Shown here: positions 7,791 through 15,421 of the stretch, one piece after another | How the letters are laid out: each line of letters starts with the position of its first letter | How positions within the stretch are numbered: position 1 is the first letter of the stretch | Source of the DNA: Planctomycetota bacterium | Lineage (GTDB): Bacteria; Planctomycetota; Phycisphaerae; WQYP01 | Assembly: GCA_021780285.1 (NCBI GenBank) | Contig: JAJXZA010000095.1 | Location: 1-16,261 of the forward strand | DNA: 16,261 bases | Direction of reading: 5' to 3' | Notes under the pieces: model-generated | The model's database searches: none | Told to the model about the DNA's origin: nothing | What the model saw: only the letters and a program-made list of their open reading frames with translations | Made by a program: the position numbers and the translations under genes

Positions 7791-7798
7791 GACCGCGG

Positions 7799-8794
7799 TC
7801 AGCAGCCGGGTTTGCGGGCTATGCGATAGTGCGGTTTACCTGGGAGCGTGCCCTTGGCCCAAAACCGCAGCAGATAGAAGGCTCCCAGCGAAGCCGCGGC
7901 ATCGCCCACGATCAGCCCGGCATCCGACCATTGTTTGTTTGCGGCCAACACGGCAAAATCGTAAACGAAAAGCCAAAACAACCCCAACAGCATGATGCGG
8001 GCGCCGCGAACACGCGGCGGCAGGCATTGGCGGCTGATGATCCAGCCGCACAAAATCGCAAACATCAATGCGGCTGCGGCTACCGCTAAAACCACCGGCA
8101 CCTGCGGCCGCTCAAGCGTGTGCTTCCAAAGCATGGCTGCAATCAGAAGGCCGTCAATAGAGCCAATGCCCACTAACAGCAGCACAACATCGCCGGTGCG
8201 CAGCCGCGGCCGCTTTAGCTCCAGGTAATACGACACCGCGCTGATCAACGCAATATGCGTAAAAAGCACCAGCGGCAGCAGCAGAAAACCAAAGGTGGGC
8301 TTTCCGATAAGGCAGTTGAGTCCACGCACCATTCCAAGGGTTATCAGGCCGACAGCGCCGAGGTATTTTGCCGCAGCATCGTAAAATACAATGAACAGCG
8401 CCGTGGCCAACGCCACAAACGCAGGCCATGGTATTTGCGAGCCTTTGGGCACAATGCCCAAAAGGGTTGCCGCCAGCAGCGAGAGCATAAGCAAAATCAT
8501 GCAGACGACCACGGCCGCCCATGGAGTAATGCGTCCGCTGGGGATGGGCCGCCAGCGGGCGAATATCTGATCCCGCCGGGCATCAAGCAGGTCATTAAGA
8601 GCCATGCCGAATAAGTACAAAAAGCTGGATGCCAGCGCTGTAAGCAGCAATTTTGTTCCGATGTCCGTCTGCGGCGGCTGGCCAGGAATATGATAGAGCA
8701 GCAAGGCCCACGAGTCGGCCACGGCGGTAAATACCAGTGCCGCGCGCGTCAATTGACAAAATGCGAGCAAACGTTGCATCATCGCCTTGAGCAT
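7799..8794 (-). CDS. UbiA-family prenyltransferase (EboC-like)
   Basis: A 331-residue protein with about eight to nine membrane helices. The first Asp-rich motif is NDLLDARRD at 67-75, followed by RWRPIPSGR (80-88), the UbiA signature for binding Mg-prenyl diphosphate. The second conserved site is FYDAAAKYLG at about 137-146, followed by RGLN (157-160). Family members transfer an isoprenoid chain to an aromatic or other acceptor in the membrane. The short loop and overall pattern remind me of the EboC group rather than ubiquinone or menaquinone enzymes, but the acceptor cannot be told. Start choice is uncertain: ATG at 8794 has a weak ribosome site, and ATGs at 8779 and 8776 follow AAGGCG. 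It lies 79 bases downstream of the kinase gene and may be co-transcribed with it. No other quinone or Ebo gene is nearby. Confidence 0.85.
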   Translation of the reverse strand: MLKAMMQRLLAFCQLTRAALVFTAVADSWALLLYHIPGQPPQTDIGTKLLLTALASSFLYLFGMALNDLLDARRDQIFARWRPIPSGRITPWAAVVVCMILLMLSLLAATLLGIVPKGSQIPWPAFVALATALFIVFYDAAAKYLGAVGLITLGMVRGLNCLIGKPTFGFLLLPLVLFTHIALISAVSYYLELKRPRLRTGDVVLLLVGIGSIDGLLIAAMLWKHTLERPQVPVVLAVAAAALMFAILCGWIISRQCLPPRVRGARIMLLGLFWLFVYDFAVLAANKQWSDAGLIVGDAAASLGAFYLLRFWAKGTLPGKPHYRIARKPGC

Positions 8795-8865
8795 ACCATG
8801 AGCGACCGGGGCAAAGTAAGCGAAGACTTCGAGATCTTCAGCGTGAAAAGTGCATTCGTTAACCG

Positions 8866-8882
8866 CGCGGGCATCACCCGCG
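8866..8882 (-). other. Hairpin enclosing the kinase stop codon
   Basis: CGCGGG and CCCGCG form a 6-bp stem around a 5-nt loop, with the kinase TGA inside the structure. No U-tract follows, so it is not a standard intrinsic terminator. It could attenuate read-through into the prenyltransferase gene or protect the upstream message. Confidence 0.3.
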
Positions 8883-10151
8883 GAAAATAAGCAGCAATAC
8901 GATAATCACGGCGGCAATCGCCAGCAGAGCCAGCAGCGTCATAACCAGCGGATCCGAGAATTTTTGCACCACGGTGCGCGAGCCAAAATCTATGGTTTGC
9001 TCACGGGCGGTTTCGATCAGGTCTACCTGATCGCCGGGTATCTCCCGGCCGGTCTTTTCCAGATCGGCCAGCGACGTAAGATCGTAAGCCTTGCGGGCCA
9101 GCGCCGGCGGCTCTCCGCGAGCAACCGCTTCCAGATCAGAGAGCATGTCTTTAGTTGAGCCGTAGCGGCGCTTGGGGTCTTTGGCCATGGCCACTTCAAT
9201 AATTTCGCTTACGCCGGCCGAAAGTGTGGTGACAATATGGTCGGGCGGCACAAGTTCTTCCTTGAGGTGTTTGTGCATCACCGCCGCCGGAGAAGGCGCT
9301 TCAAACGGAACGCGTCCGGTGAGCATGTGATAAAAAGTAGCTCCCAGAGAATAAATATCCGCCCGAAAATCAATGTTCATTTCACCGCGAATTTGCTCGG
9401 GCGAAATGTAGTAAGGTGTGCCGTACGCTTTACCCGCCTCAGCCATGGCCGCGGCCTGATCATCTTTTTCCCGGGCGAGGCCCATGTCAGCCAGTTTGGC
9501 GATGCCGCCGGGAGTGATCATGATGTTCTTGGGCTTAACGTCGCGGTGAATCAGACCGTTCTCGTGGGCGTGCACCAGAGCCTTGCACACCTGAATGATG
9601 ATATCGAGCGCTTCCTTTTCGGGATAAGGCTTACCGGCATCAAGTTGGTCAAATACCGTCTGCCCCTCCACATACTCCATGACGAAATAGTGGTAGCCGT
9701 TGGCTTCGCCCACGTCGAAGGCGCCGACAATATTGGGATGATTAAGCTTGGCCGCCGCCCTGCCCTCCTGATAAAAGCGGTCCACAAACTCTTTGTTGTC
9801 GCTCATGCGTTTGGGCAGCACTTTTATGGCAACCATGCGGTCCAGTGAAAGCTGGCGGGCTTTAAATACGGTGGCCATAGCGCCGGCGCCAAGCTTGCTT
9901 AAAATTTGATACCCCGGAATTTGCGCCATGCCGCGCTGTTCTTCAGCTGCAGCGCGGGCGCGATTGATTTGGGTTTGGGTAACATAGCCGTTGGCAACGA
10001 GAATGTCGGCAAGGCTGCGCTGGTTGTTCTGGCGTTCCAATTCTGTTTGCAGGGCAACACAATCGTTTAGTTCATCGCGCGTGCAAAAGCCCTGCTCGAT
10101 CACCACTTTACCTAAAAGAGTATCTTGTCTGGCAGTAGTTGCCGTGGTCAT
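8874..10151 (-). CDS. Membrane-anchored Ser/Thr protein kinase with MshEN-like N-terminus
   Basis: The ATG at 10151 follows GGAAG by eight bases and is preferred over a TTG at 10181; it gives 425 residues. Residues 10-64 look like a GspE/MshE N-terminal domain (LLGKVVIEQGFCTRDEL, then ADILVANGYVTQTQI). The Hanks-type kinase domain spans about 81-345. It has a P-loop LGAGAMATVF (87-96) whose third glycine is Ala, catalytic Lys110 (VAIK), Glu129, HRDVKPKN (202-209) with Asp204 and Asn209, DMG (222-224) for DFG, and SPEQ (250-253) for APE. All catalytic residues are kept, so it should be active. A single C-terminal helix (about 402-423) ends the protein, which puts the kinase in the cytoplasm as a tail-anchored enzyme. 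It phosphorylates Ser/Thr on proteins; the substrate is unknown. No extracellular sensor such as PASTA is present. Confidence 0.93.
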   Translation of the reverse strand: MTTATTARQDTLLGKVVIEQGFCTRDELNDCVALQTELERQNNQRSLADILVANGYVTQTQINRARAAAEEQRGMAQIPGYQILSKLGAGAMATVFKARQLSLDRMVAIKVLPKRMSDNKEFVDRFYQEGRAAAKLNHPNIVGAFDVGEANGYHYFVMEYVEGQTVFDQLDAGKPYPEKEALDIIIQVCKALVHAHENGLIHRDVKPKNIMITPGGIAKLADMGLAREKDDQAAAMAEAGKAYGTPYYISPEQIRGEMNIDFRADIYSLGATFYHMLTGRVPFEAPSPAAVMHKHLKEELVPPDHIVTTLSAGVSEIIEVAMAKDPKRRYGSTKDMLSDLEAVARGEPPALARKAYDLTSLADLEKTGREIPGDQVDLIETAREQTIDFGSRTVVQKFSDPLVMTLLALLAIAAVIIVLLLIFRG

Positions 10152-10226
10152 GACAGTAGCTTCCGATAAAATAGCGACCAAAGCCCACTTGGCAAGGTTC
10201 GCAGAGTCCGCCGCATAGGACCCTAC

Positions 10227-10255
10227 ACTATATCGGCTCTTGGCCGCATTGTCTC
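10227..10255 (-). promoter_or_regulatory. Candidate promoter of the kinase gene
   Basis: On the minus strand, GAGACA (10255-10250, four of six) and TATAGT (10232-10227, five of six) are 17 bases apart. Transcription would start near 10220 and give a leader of about 70 nt before the kinase ATG. It lies in the 195-base gap after mpg, which supports a separate kinase-prenyltransferase transcript. No terminator for mpg is evident. Confidence 0.4.
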
Positions 10256-10346
10256 TTTATACCAGTGTACGATAAAAGCAGCTTGCGGGACGAATAACAT
10301 AAAATGATTCACAAAAGCGATGACAATCCTACGGAATCCGAGGCAA

Positions 10347-10973
10347 TCATTGAACTCTCGCTCCACTCACATACCGCCGGCTCGCCTCGTGAATATCCAC
10401 AAACCGCAACAGTCGCCGCGCCCAATGGCCGGCATAGTCCACACCGATGCGCGGCGTACGCCGGACCTTGGGCCGATGGCCAGGGTCCGCCTGCACAAAC
10501 AATTCGTCGCCGGCCAGCGACAGCCCGTTATGCCCCCGGTTGAGCATCAGCTCTCGTGCCAATCGCCCCGGCCCTGAAAGGTTTGCCTTCCAGCCGTCGA
10601 GTGGAGCCGCCGCCCGAATCAGCACCGCCTGCGGATCGCCCACATCACCGGCAACGATATTTAACATGTAGTACATGCCATAAATAAAATACACATAAGC
10701 CCGCCCCGCCGGGCCGAACATCACCTCATTGCGCGCGGTTCGGCCGCGCGCCGCGTGGCACGCAAGGTCGCGTATACCAATATAGGCCTCGGTCTCAACA
10801 ATGCGGCAGCGCAGCACGCGAGAATCAACACGACGAACCAATATTTTTCCCAGCAGCAGCGGTGCCATCTCGATTGCCGGATGCTGATAAAACGAGTATC
10901 CCAGCCGCCCAGGCTGCATGTGCTTAGCTTGCGGCGGAACTTCGCTTACCTGCATGGCAGTCGAGCGTGCCAT
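10347..10973 (-). CDS. mpg: 3-methyladenine DNA glycosylase, AAG/MPG family
   Basis: The 208-residue protein excises alkylated purines such as 3-methyladenine and hypoxanthine from DNA, starting base excision repair. It has the AAG fold signatures: RIVETEAYIG (57-66) with catalytic Glu62 and the intercalating Tyr64, ACHAARG (71-77) with the His that contacts the base, RNEVMFGPAGRAYVYFIYGM (81-100), and MLNIV (103-107) with the selectivity Asn. SGPGRLAREL (133-142) is also typical. An in-frame ATG at 10997 lies inside the upstream gene; the ATG at 10973 is chosen because AGGAG sits seven bases before it. It starts four bases after the oxidoreductase stop and is the last gene of the uvrB operon. 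Confidence 0.93.
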   Translation of the reverse strand: MARSTAMQVSEVPPQAKHMQPGRLGYSFYQHPAIEMAPLLLGKILVRRVDSRVLRCRIVETEAYIGIRDLACHAARGRTARNEVMFGPAGRAYVYFIYGMYYMLNIVAGDVGDPQAVLIRAAAPLDGWKANLSGPGRLARELMLNRGHNGLSLAGDELFVQADPGHRPKVRRTPRIGVDYAGHWARRLLRFVDIHEASRRYVSGARVQ

Positions 10974-10977
10974 CCAC

Positions 10978-11985
10978 TTACTCCTGCTCCACCGCAACTT
11001 CCTGGCCGGTCGCGGCGCTTTTGTAAACTGCTTCCATCAACAGGCAGTGCAGCAGGCCCAGCCGCGCGGGAGATCGCGGGGCAGCGCGGCCCAGCAGGCT
11101 TAAGGCAAAATTTTGCGGCGGTGTATAGTTCGCCTGAGCGATGAGGGGCAAGGGCAATTGCCGGCCCTGCTGGTCCCACAGTTCCATTCGTCCGCCATGA
11201 ATGCCGGAAGCAATGCGCCCGCGATCGCCGGCCAGCCAGATGCCCTCCTGCCAGCCAACGCTGTTGCCGCAGAAAACAGCGCTGGCCAGAACTCCGCTCT
11301 GGTAGCGGATGTTGACCACGCCGTTTACATCTACCGCAAGCCCTTCATTGCTGATCATGGCATGCACGCTTGCCGCGGGCCGTCCGATCAAATAGTTCCA
11401 CGCGTTGAGCAGGTGGGCGCCGCTGTCATAAATAAAGCCGCCGCCGGCGGCCGCCGGCTCCTGCCGCCAGGTTCCGTGCGAAAGGCGCCGCCAATCTTGA
11501 AATACAAACCCTCCCACCGCCTGCAACGCGCCCAAGCTGCCGCCGGCAATAAACTCGCGGATATAAGCGTGCTGAGCTGAAAACGGCGCCTGAAATGCCA
11601 CCTGCACCTGCAGAGCCTTCTGTTGGGCCTTACTGATAATAGCCCGCGCGTGGGCACTGTTTGTCACCATCGGTTTTTCTACCAGCACATGCCAGCCCTG
11701 TTCCAGAGCGGCCATGCACTGGTCATAATGCTGCCCATGCGGTGTAGCAAATAACACCCCCGCGATGCCTGCGGGCCGGCACTTAAGAAGCTCGCGCCAA
11801 TCCTCAAAAATTGCAATATGCGCATCATCTTTAAAACGTTCACGGCGCAGCTTTTCAGCCGCGGCGCGGTTGGTGTCGCACAGCGCTATCACCCGAATTT
11901 CGCCGGTGGCGTTTACCCACGGTGCATGGGCGTTGTACGTCATGCTGCCGCAGCCCACAATCGCAAGATTCACCTGTTCAATCAT
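10978..11985 (-). CDS. Gfo/Idh/MocA-family oxidoreductase
   Basis: A 335-residue NAD(P)-dependent dehydrogenase of the glucose-fructose oxidoreductase family. The N-terminal Rossmann domain (1-120) has LAIVGCGSMT at 7-16, with Thr where the last glycine or alanine is usual. It keeps EKPM at 103-106 (Lys104 is the catalytic lysine of the family). The C-terminal alpha/beta domain has YDSGAHLLNAWNYLIG (186-201), the conserved Asp/His active-site segment. Family members oxidise or reduce sugars, inositols or similar polyols; the substrate cannot be told here. The start ATG follows an AAGGA by ten bases. It begins six bases after plsY stops and four bases before mpg begins. Its tight packing with lipid and repair genes suggests co-expression rather than a shared pathway. 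Confidence 0.9.
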   Translation of the reverse strand: MIEQVNLAIVGCGSMTYNAHAPWVNATGEIRVIALCDTNRAAAEKLRRERFKDDAHIAIFEDWRELLKCRPAGIAGVLFATPHGQHYDQCMAALEQGWHVLVEKPMVTNSAHARAIISKAQQKALQVQVAFQAPFSAQHAYIREFIAGGSLGALQAVGGFVFQDWRRLSHGTWRQEPAAAGGGFIYDSGAHLLNAWNYLIGRPAASVHAMISNEGLAVDVNGVVNIRYQSGVLASAVFCGNSVGWQEGIWLAGDRGRIASGIHGGRMELWDQQGRQLPLPLIAQANYTPPQNFALSLLGRAAPRSPARLGLLHCLLMEAVYKSAATGQEVAVEQE

Positions 11986-11991
11986 GAGCGA

Positions 11992-12738
11992 TTATTCCTT
12001 CTGTTTCGAACCATCGGCTGCTTTAACAGCCCCGTGCGCTCCGACCTCTCCGCCGGTGTTCGCCCGGCGCGAGCCTGCGCGTGGTTCGGTGCCCGCGAGC
12101 AAGCGTTTAATGTTGCCGCGGTGCTTTATCACAATCAGCAGACCCACAACACATGCGGCGATGGTAAGTGTTCGCAGTTGGTTCCAGGGCACTGGTTGGA
12201 GCACGCCATGAATCACAGGCAGGTTGCGGCCCACCACAGGCACCAGCACCATCAGGCTTAACGCCGCACAAAGGGAGGCTATCGAAATAATTCGATACGC
12301 CAAAAAAACCATCACAAATACCACTGCCGCCAAGCTCACGGCAATCGTAAATACCGGCCACAGGCCCACCAAGGCTCCAAATGTTGTTGCGACGCCTTTG
12401 CCGCCCTTAAACCTCAAATAAATCGGGTAGACGTGCCCTACAATCGCCGCAATGGCGGTGGTCATGGGCACCCAACTCGGCCCCCACCAATGCTGCACCA
12501 CCAGGTCGCAGGTCAGCACCGGCGCAAACCCCTTGAAAAAATCGAGAATGAAGGCATACCAAAAATATTTAAAACCCAATACCCGGCCGCAATTGGTAGC
12601 CCCCACGTTGCCGCTGCCTTGCTTGCGGATGTCAATGCCTTTGGAAAATCCTATAAGCAATGCAAAAGGTATACTGCCGAGAAGATAGCCGGCGACCACG
12701 CCAAAGCAGGTCACAAGAATAATCTGCGTATGCGTCAT
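11992..12738 (-). CDS. plsY: Glycerol-3-phosphate acyltransferase PlsY
   Basis: PlsY moves an acyl chain from acyl-phosphate (made by PlsX) to glycerol-3-phosphate, the first committed step of phospholipid synthesis, in the inner membrane. The 248-residue protein has the three PlsY motifs: GSIPFALLIG (21-30), DIRKQGSGNVGATN (36-49) and GHVYPIYLRFKGGKGVAT (101-118). About seven hydrophobic segments are visible. The usual length is about 190-215, and the last ~34 residues here (from AGTEPRAG to QKE) form a charged, Gly/Ala-rich tail beyond the membrane core. Its ATG overlaps the stop of the 59-aa gene by four bases (ATGA), so translation is probably coupled. plsX is not in the window. Confidence 0.95.
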   Translation of the reverse strand: MTHTQIILVTCFGVVAGYLLGSIPFALLIGFSKGIDIRKQGSGNVGATNCGRVLGFKYFWYAFILDFFKGFAPVLTCDLVVQHWWGPSWVPMTTAIAAIVGHVYPIYLRFKGGKGVATTFGALVGLWPVFTIAVSLAAVVFVMVFLAYRIISIASLCAALSLMVLVPVVGRNLPVIHGVLQPVPWNQLRTLTIAACVVGLLIVIKHRGNIKRLLAGTEPRAGSRRANTGGEVGAHGAVKAADGSKQKE

Positions 12739-12914
12739 TCATCCGCCGCTCTTTGCTCAAACCACACCACGGGTTCGTACAAATGATCGTCACCGCGCTG
12801 CCGCCGCGCGTCAAGCGCTGCCCGACATTGCCGACACACCAAATGCCGCGGGTGCCCGGCATACCGCCGGCCTTGCCACCCAAGTTTGCCGCCCGGCAGC
12901 CTGTGCGACCCCAT
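12735..12914 (-). CDS. Small CxxC protein, 59 aa, between uvrB and plsY
   Basis: This open frame exactly fills the space between uvrB and plsY. Its ATG shares one base with the uvrB stop (TGATG), and its TGA overlaps the plsY start (ATGA). Both ends are thus typical translational-coupling junctions, the main reason to believe it. The peptide starts MGSHRLPGGKLGWQGRRYAG and contains HLVCRQCRAALDARR (residues 24-38) with one CxxC pair (Cys27, Cys30), then DDHLYEPVVWFEQ (42-54). It is basic and has no membrane segment. A single CxxC could bind zinc or iron only as a dimer or with a partner (His residues are nearby), or be redox-active. I do not recognise the family. Confidence 0.75.
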   Translation of the reverse strand: MGSHRLPGGKLGWQGRRYAGHPRHLVCRQCRAALDARRQRGDDHLYEPVVWFEQRAADE

Positions 12915-15091
12915 CAGCGTCGCCGCGACCCGCCGCGCTTAACCTTTTTCTGTTGCGGCGTCATGGCCGGCTTGTTGGCCAGCCGGCGCGAAAGCCCCTC
13001 ATCTATGGCGGCGGCCAGAGCCTCGTCGCGCTGGGCGTTTTCCGCATCAAACAGATTTGGGCCCTGCTCGGAAGTGCTTACAGGTTTTATTTCGTCGCGT
13101 AACTCTTTGATTTTGTCACGCAGCGTGGCGGCACGCTCAAACTCCAGATTGTTCGCCGCAGTGAGCATTTCGTCTTCCAGCATACGCAGCATTTCCTGCT
13201 GGTCGTACTGGGTGTCGGACGAGGCGACAATTTCGCGGGCGGTGCGCCGCGCCTGCAGCTCGGAATCTATCCCTTTGCGAATGGCCTTGCTTATGCTCTG
13301 CGGCGTAATGCCATGGTCCCTATTGTATTGTTCTTGCAACTGTCGGCGGCGCGAAGTTTCATCCATCGCCCGCTTCATGGCGGGAGTCACGTTGTCGGCA
13401 TAGAGAAACACCCGGGCGTTGACGTTGCGGGCGCAGCGGCCAATCATTTGAATCAACGAGGTTTCGCTCCGCAAAAACCCTTGCTTATCGGCGTCCATAA
13501 TGGCCACCATGGACACTTCGGGCAGGTCAAGCCCCTCGCGCAGCAGGTTGACGCCGACCAGGCAATCAAAGGAGCCTTCGCGCAATTCACGCAGTATTTC
13601 CACCCGTTCAAAGGTTTGAATTTCGCTGTGCAGATATTTGCAGCGAAGCCCCGCTTCACCAAGGTAATGAGCCAAATCTTCGGCCAGCCGTTTGGTAAGT
13701 GTAGTCACCAGCGAACGCTCGCCTTTGTCGGCCCGCAGCTTCACCTCGGCGAACAAATCGGCCACCTGCCCTTGCGCGGGCCGCACCTCTATCTGCGGGT
13801 CCATAAGCCCGGTGGGCCTTATCACCTGTTCCACCACAGCCCCACTGGTAAGCGCAAGTTCAAACTTACCCGGCGTAGCCGATACAAACAGCACCCGATC
13901 CCACATGGACCGAAACTCTTCAAACGTCATGGGCCGGTTGTCCAATGCCGACGGCAGCCGAAAGCCGTGCTCAACCAGCACCTGCTTGCGATTGCGGTCG
14001 CCGGCGTACATCGCATTGATCTGCGGAATCGTCACATGCGATTCGTCAATAATCAGCAGGTACTGCTTAGGAAAGTAATCCATAAGCGTGCAGGGCTTGG
14101 CCCCCGGCGGCAGCCCGCTGATGTGCCGCGAGTAATTTTCGATGCCGCTGCAAAAGCCTGTTTCAAGCAGCATCTCAAGGTCGTATTTGGTTCGAGCCAG
14201 CAGCCGCTGCGCCTCAAGCAACTTACCCAGCGAGCGCAGCTCCTTGACGCGGGCGTCCAACTCGGCGCGAATGTCGCTTACGGCGCGGGCCATGGTGTCG
14301 TCGTCGGCGACATAATGCTTGGCGGGGTAAATAAATGCCTGGTTTTCTTCGGTGAGCCGCTCGCCGCTGACAGGGTGAATATTCCAGAGAGCCTCCACGG
14401 TGTCGCCAAACATTTCTATTCTCAGGGCGGTGGTTTCATACGCCGGAAAAAGCTCAATAACATCGCCGCGCACTCTAAATACGCCTCGCTTAAACTCAAT
14501 GTCGTTGCGGTCGTACTGCATGTCTACCAGCGAGCGCATCAGCTCTTCGCGGGGGTAATCGGCCCCGCGCTGCAGCGAAATCACTTTTTTCTTATATTCA
14601 TCCGGAGAACCCAGCCCGAAAATGCAGCTTACCGAGGCCACGGTCAAAACATCGCGCCGGCCGATGAGATTGCTCGTGGTTGCCAGCCGCAGGCGGTCCA
14701 GATCATCATTGCGGGCGGCGTCTTTTTCAATGTAAATGTCGCGCTGCGGTATGTACGCTTCCGGCTGGTAATAGTCGTAATAACTGACAAAATAATTCAC
14801 CGCATTGTGCGGCAAAAGCTCGCGGAACTCCTCAAAAAGCTGCGCCGCGAGCGTTTTGTTGTGGCTTATGACCAGTGTGGGCAGCCCCAGCCGCATGGCC
14901 ACATGAGCCATGGTGAATGTCTTTCCCGAACCGGTAACGCCCATCAGCACCTGGTGCTTTTCACCGCGGTTAAAGCCGTCAACCAGCTTTTCGATAGCCG
15001 CAGGCTGATCGCCCGCAGGCTCAAATGGACTTTCAATCTTAAACGCCGCCGGCAGTGCAGGAGTCGGCGCAGAGTTTTCAGCAATGCTCAT
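12914..15091 (-). CDS. uvrB: Excinuclease ABC subunit B
   Basis: UvrB is the damage-verification helicase of nucleotide excision repair; it takes DNA from UvrA and recruits UvrC. The ATG at 15091 gives 725 residues, slightly long for the family (about 660-690) because of a Lys/Arg-rich tail. A GTG at 15115 is the other possible start. It has Walker A GVTGSGKT (51-58), the beta-hairpin region FVSYYDYYQPEAYIPQRDIY (101-120), DESHV, VSATPG, GVNLLREGLDLP and QMIGRCARN helicase motifs. The C-terminal UVR domain (LEDEMLTAANNLEFERAATL) binds UvrC. No Shine-Dalgarno is visible. It is the first gene of the five-gene block ending at mpg. No LexA-type box was seen. uvrA and uvrC are not in the window. 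Confidence 0.97.
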   Translation of the reverse strand: MSIAENSAPTPALPAAFKIESPFEPAGDQPAAIEKLVDGFNRGEKHQVLMGVTGSGKTFTMAHVAMRLGLPTLVISHNKTLAAQLFEEFRELLPHNAVNYFVSYYDYYQPEAYIPQRDIYIEKDAARNDDLDRLRLATTSNLIGRRDVLTVASVSCIFGLGSPDEYKKKVISLQRGADYPREELMRSLVDMQYDRNDIEFKRGVFRVRGDVIELFPAYETTALRIEMFGDTVEALWNIHPVSGERLTEENQAFIYPAKHYVADDDTMARAVSDIRAELDARVKELRSLGKLLEAQRLLARTKYDLEMLLETGFCSGIENYSRHISGLPPGAKPCTLMDYFPKQYLLIIDESHVTIPQINAMYAGDRNRKQVLVEHGFRLPSALDNRPMTFEEFRSMWDRVLFVSATPGKFELALTSGAVVEQVIRPTGLMDPQIEVRPAQGQVADLFAEVKLRADKGERSLVTTLTKRLAEDLAHYLGEAGLRCKYLHSEIQTFERVEILRELREGSFDCLVGVNLLREGLDLPEVSMVAIMDADKQGFLRSETSLIQMIGRCARNVNARVFLYADNVTPAMKRAMDETSRRRQLQEQYNRDHGITPQSISKAIRKGIDSELQARRTAREIVASSDTQYDQQEMLRMLEDEMLTAANNLEFERAATLRDKIKELRDEIKPVSTSEQGPNLFDAENAQRDEALAAAIDEGLSRRLANKPAMTPQQKKVKRGGSRRR

Positions 15092-15098
15092 TCGGTTA

Positions 15099-15126
15099 AT
15101 TATAAAAGGAACCACGGCTGCGACAA
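15099..15126 (-). promoter_or_regulatory. uvrB promoter, possibly giving a leaderless mRNA
   Basis: On the minus strand, TTGTCG (15126-15121, four of six) and a perfect TATAAT (15104-15099) are 16 bases apart. The uvrB ATG begins eight bases after the -10 box, just where transcription would be expected to start. Together with the absence of a ribosome site, this suggests a leaderless message. Boxes and spacing are seen; leaderless translation is inferred. Confidence 0.55.
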
Positions 15127-15382
15127 AATCGCCTGTGGGGACGCATGCACCGGCGCCTTAGTACGCAGTATCTGGGTCAGGCGAACAACCAACCACAAGT
15201 TACGCTTTCCAGCGGCATCCACTATTTTCCCATCCCTGTTTGATCTTCGGGGCACCCGATCCATGCTCACCTGCTTTACTTTTTCGCCTGCGGGCGGCTC
15301 GCCGCATCCACGAAATCAACCAGGGGAACCGCCTCAACCTTTTCCACCCAAGGATTGTGCCCCGCGAACCCGCGTAAATCAC
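15127..15382. other. Intergenic stretch with no supported gene
   Basis: Between the uvrB promoter and the palindrome at 15383 there is no gene I can support. A 54-codon minus-strand frame (15264 to 15100) ends inside the uvrB promoter, has only a poor ribosome site, and matches nothing I know. The region may be a decayed element. Confidence 0.35.
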
Positions 15383-15421
15383 ACCATGAAAATCCCCCAG
15401 TCAATGGGGGATTTTCATGGT
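15383..15421. terminator. Perfect 16-bp inverted repeat, probable terminator
   Basis: ACCATGAAAATCCCCC (15383-15398) pairs without mismatch with 15406-15421 around a 7-nt loop. It lies 87 bases after the stop of the small Cys-rich gene and upstream of uvrB, so it probably ends that transcript. There is no proper U-tract outside the stem, but each arm contains a run of four A or T bases. The long perfect stem could also be a mobile-element relic. Confidence 0.5.

Noticed and set aside
15092..15130. LexA/SOS operator before uvrB
   Set aside because: No GAAC-N4-GTTC or CTGT-N8-ACAG palindrome is present in the promoter.
15100..15264. A 54-codon minus-strand frame before uvrB
   Set aside because: It ends within the uvrB promoter, has a poor ribosome site spacing and no recognisable motif; this length is expected by chance.
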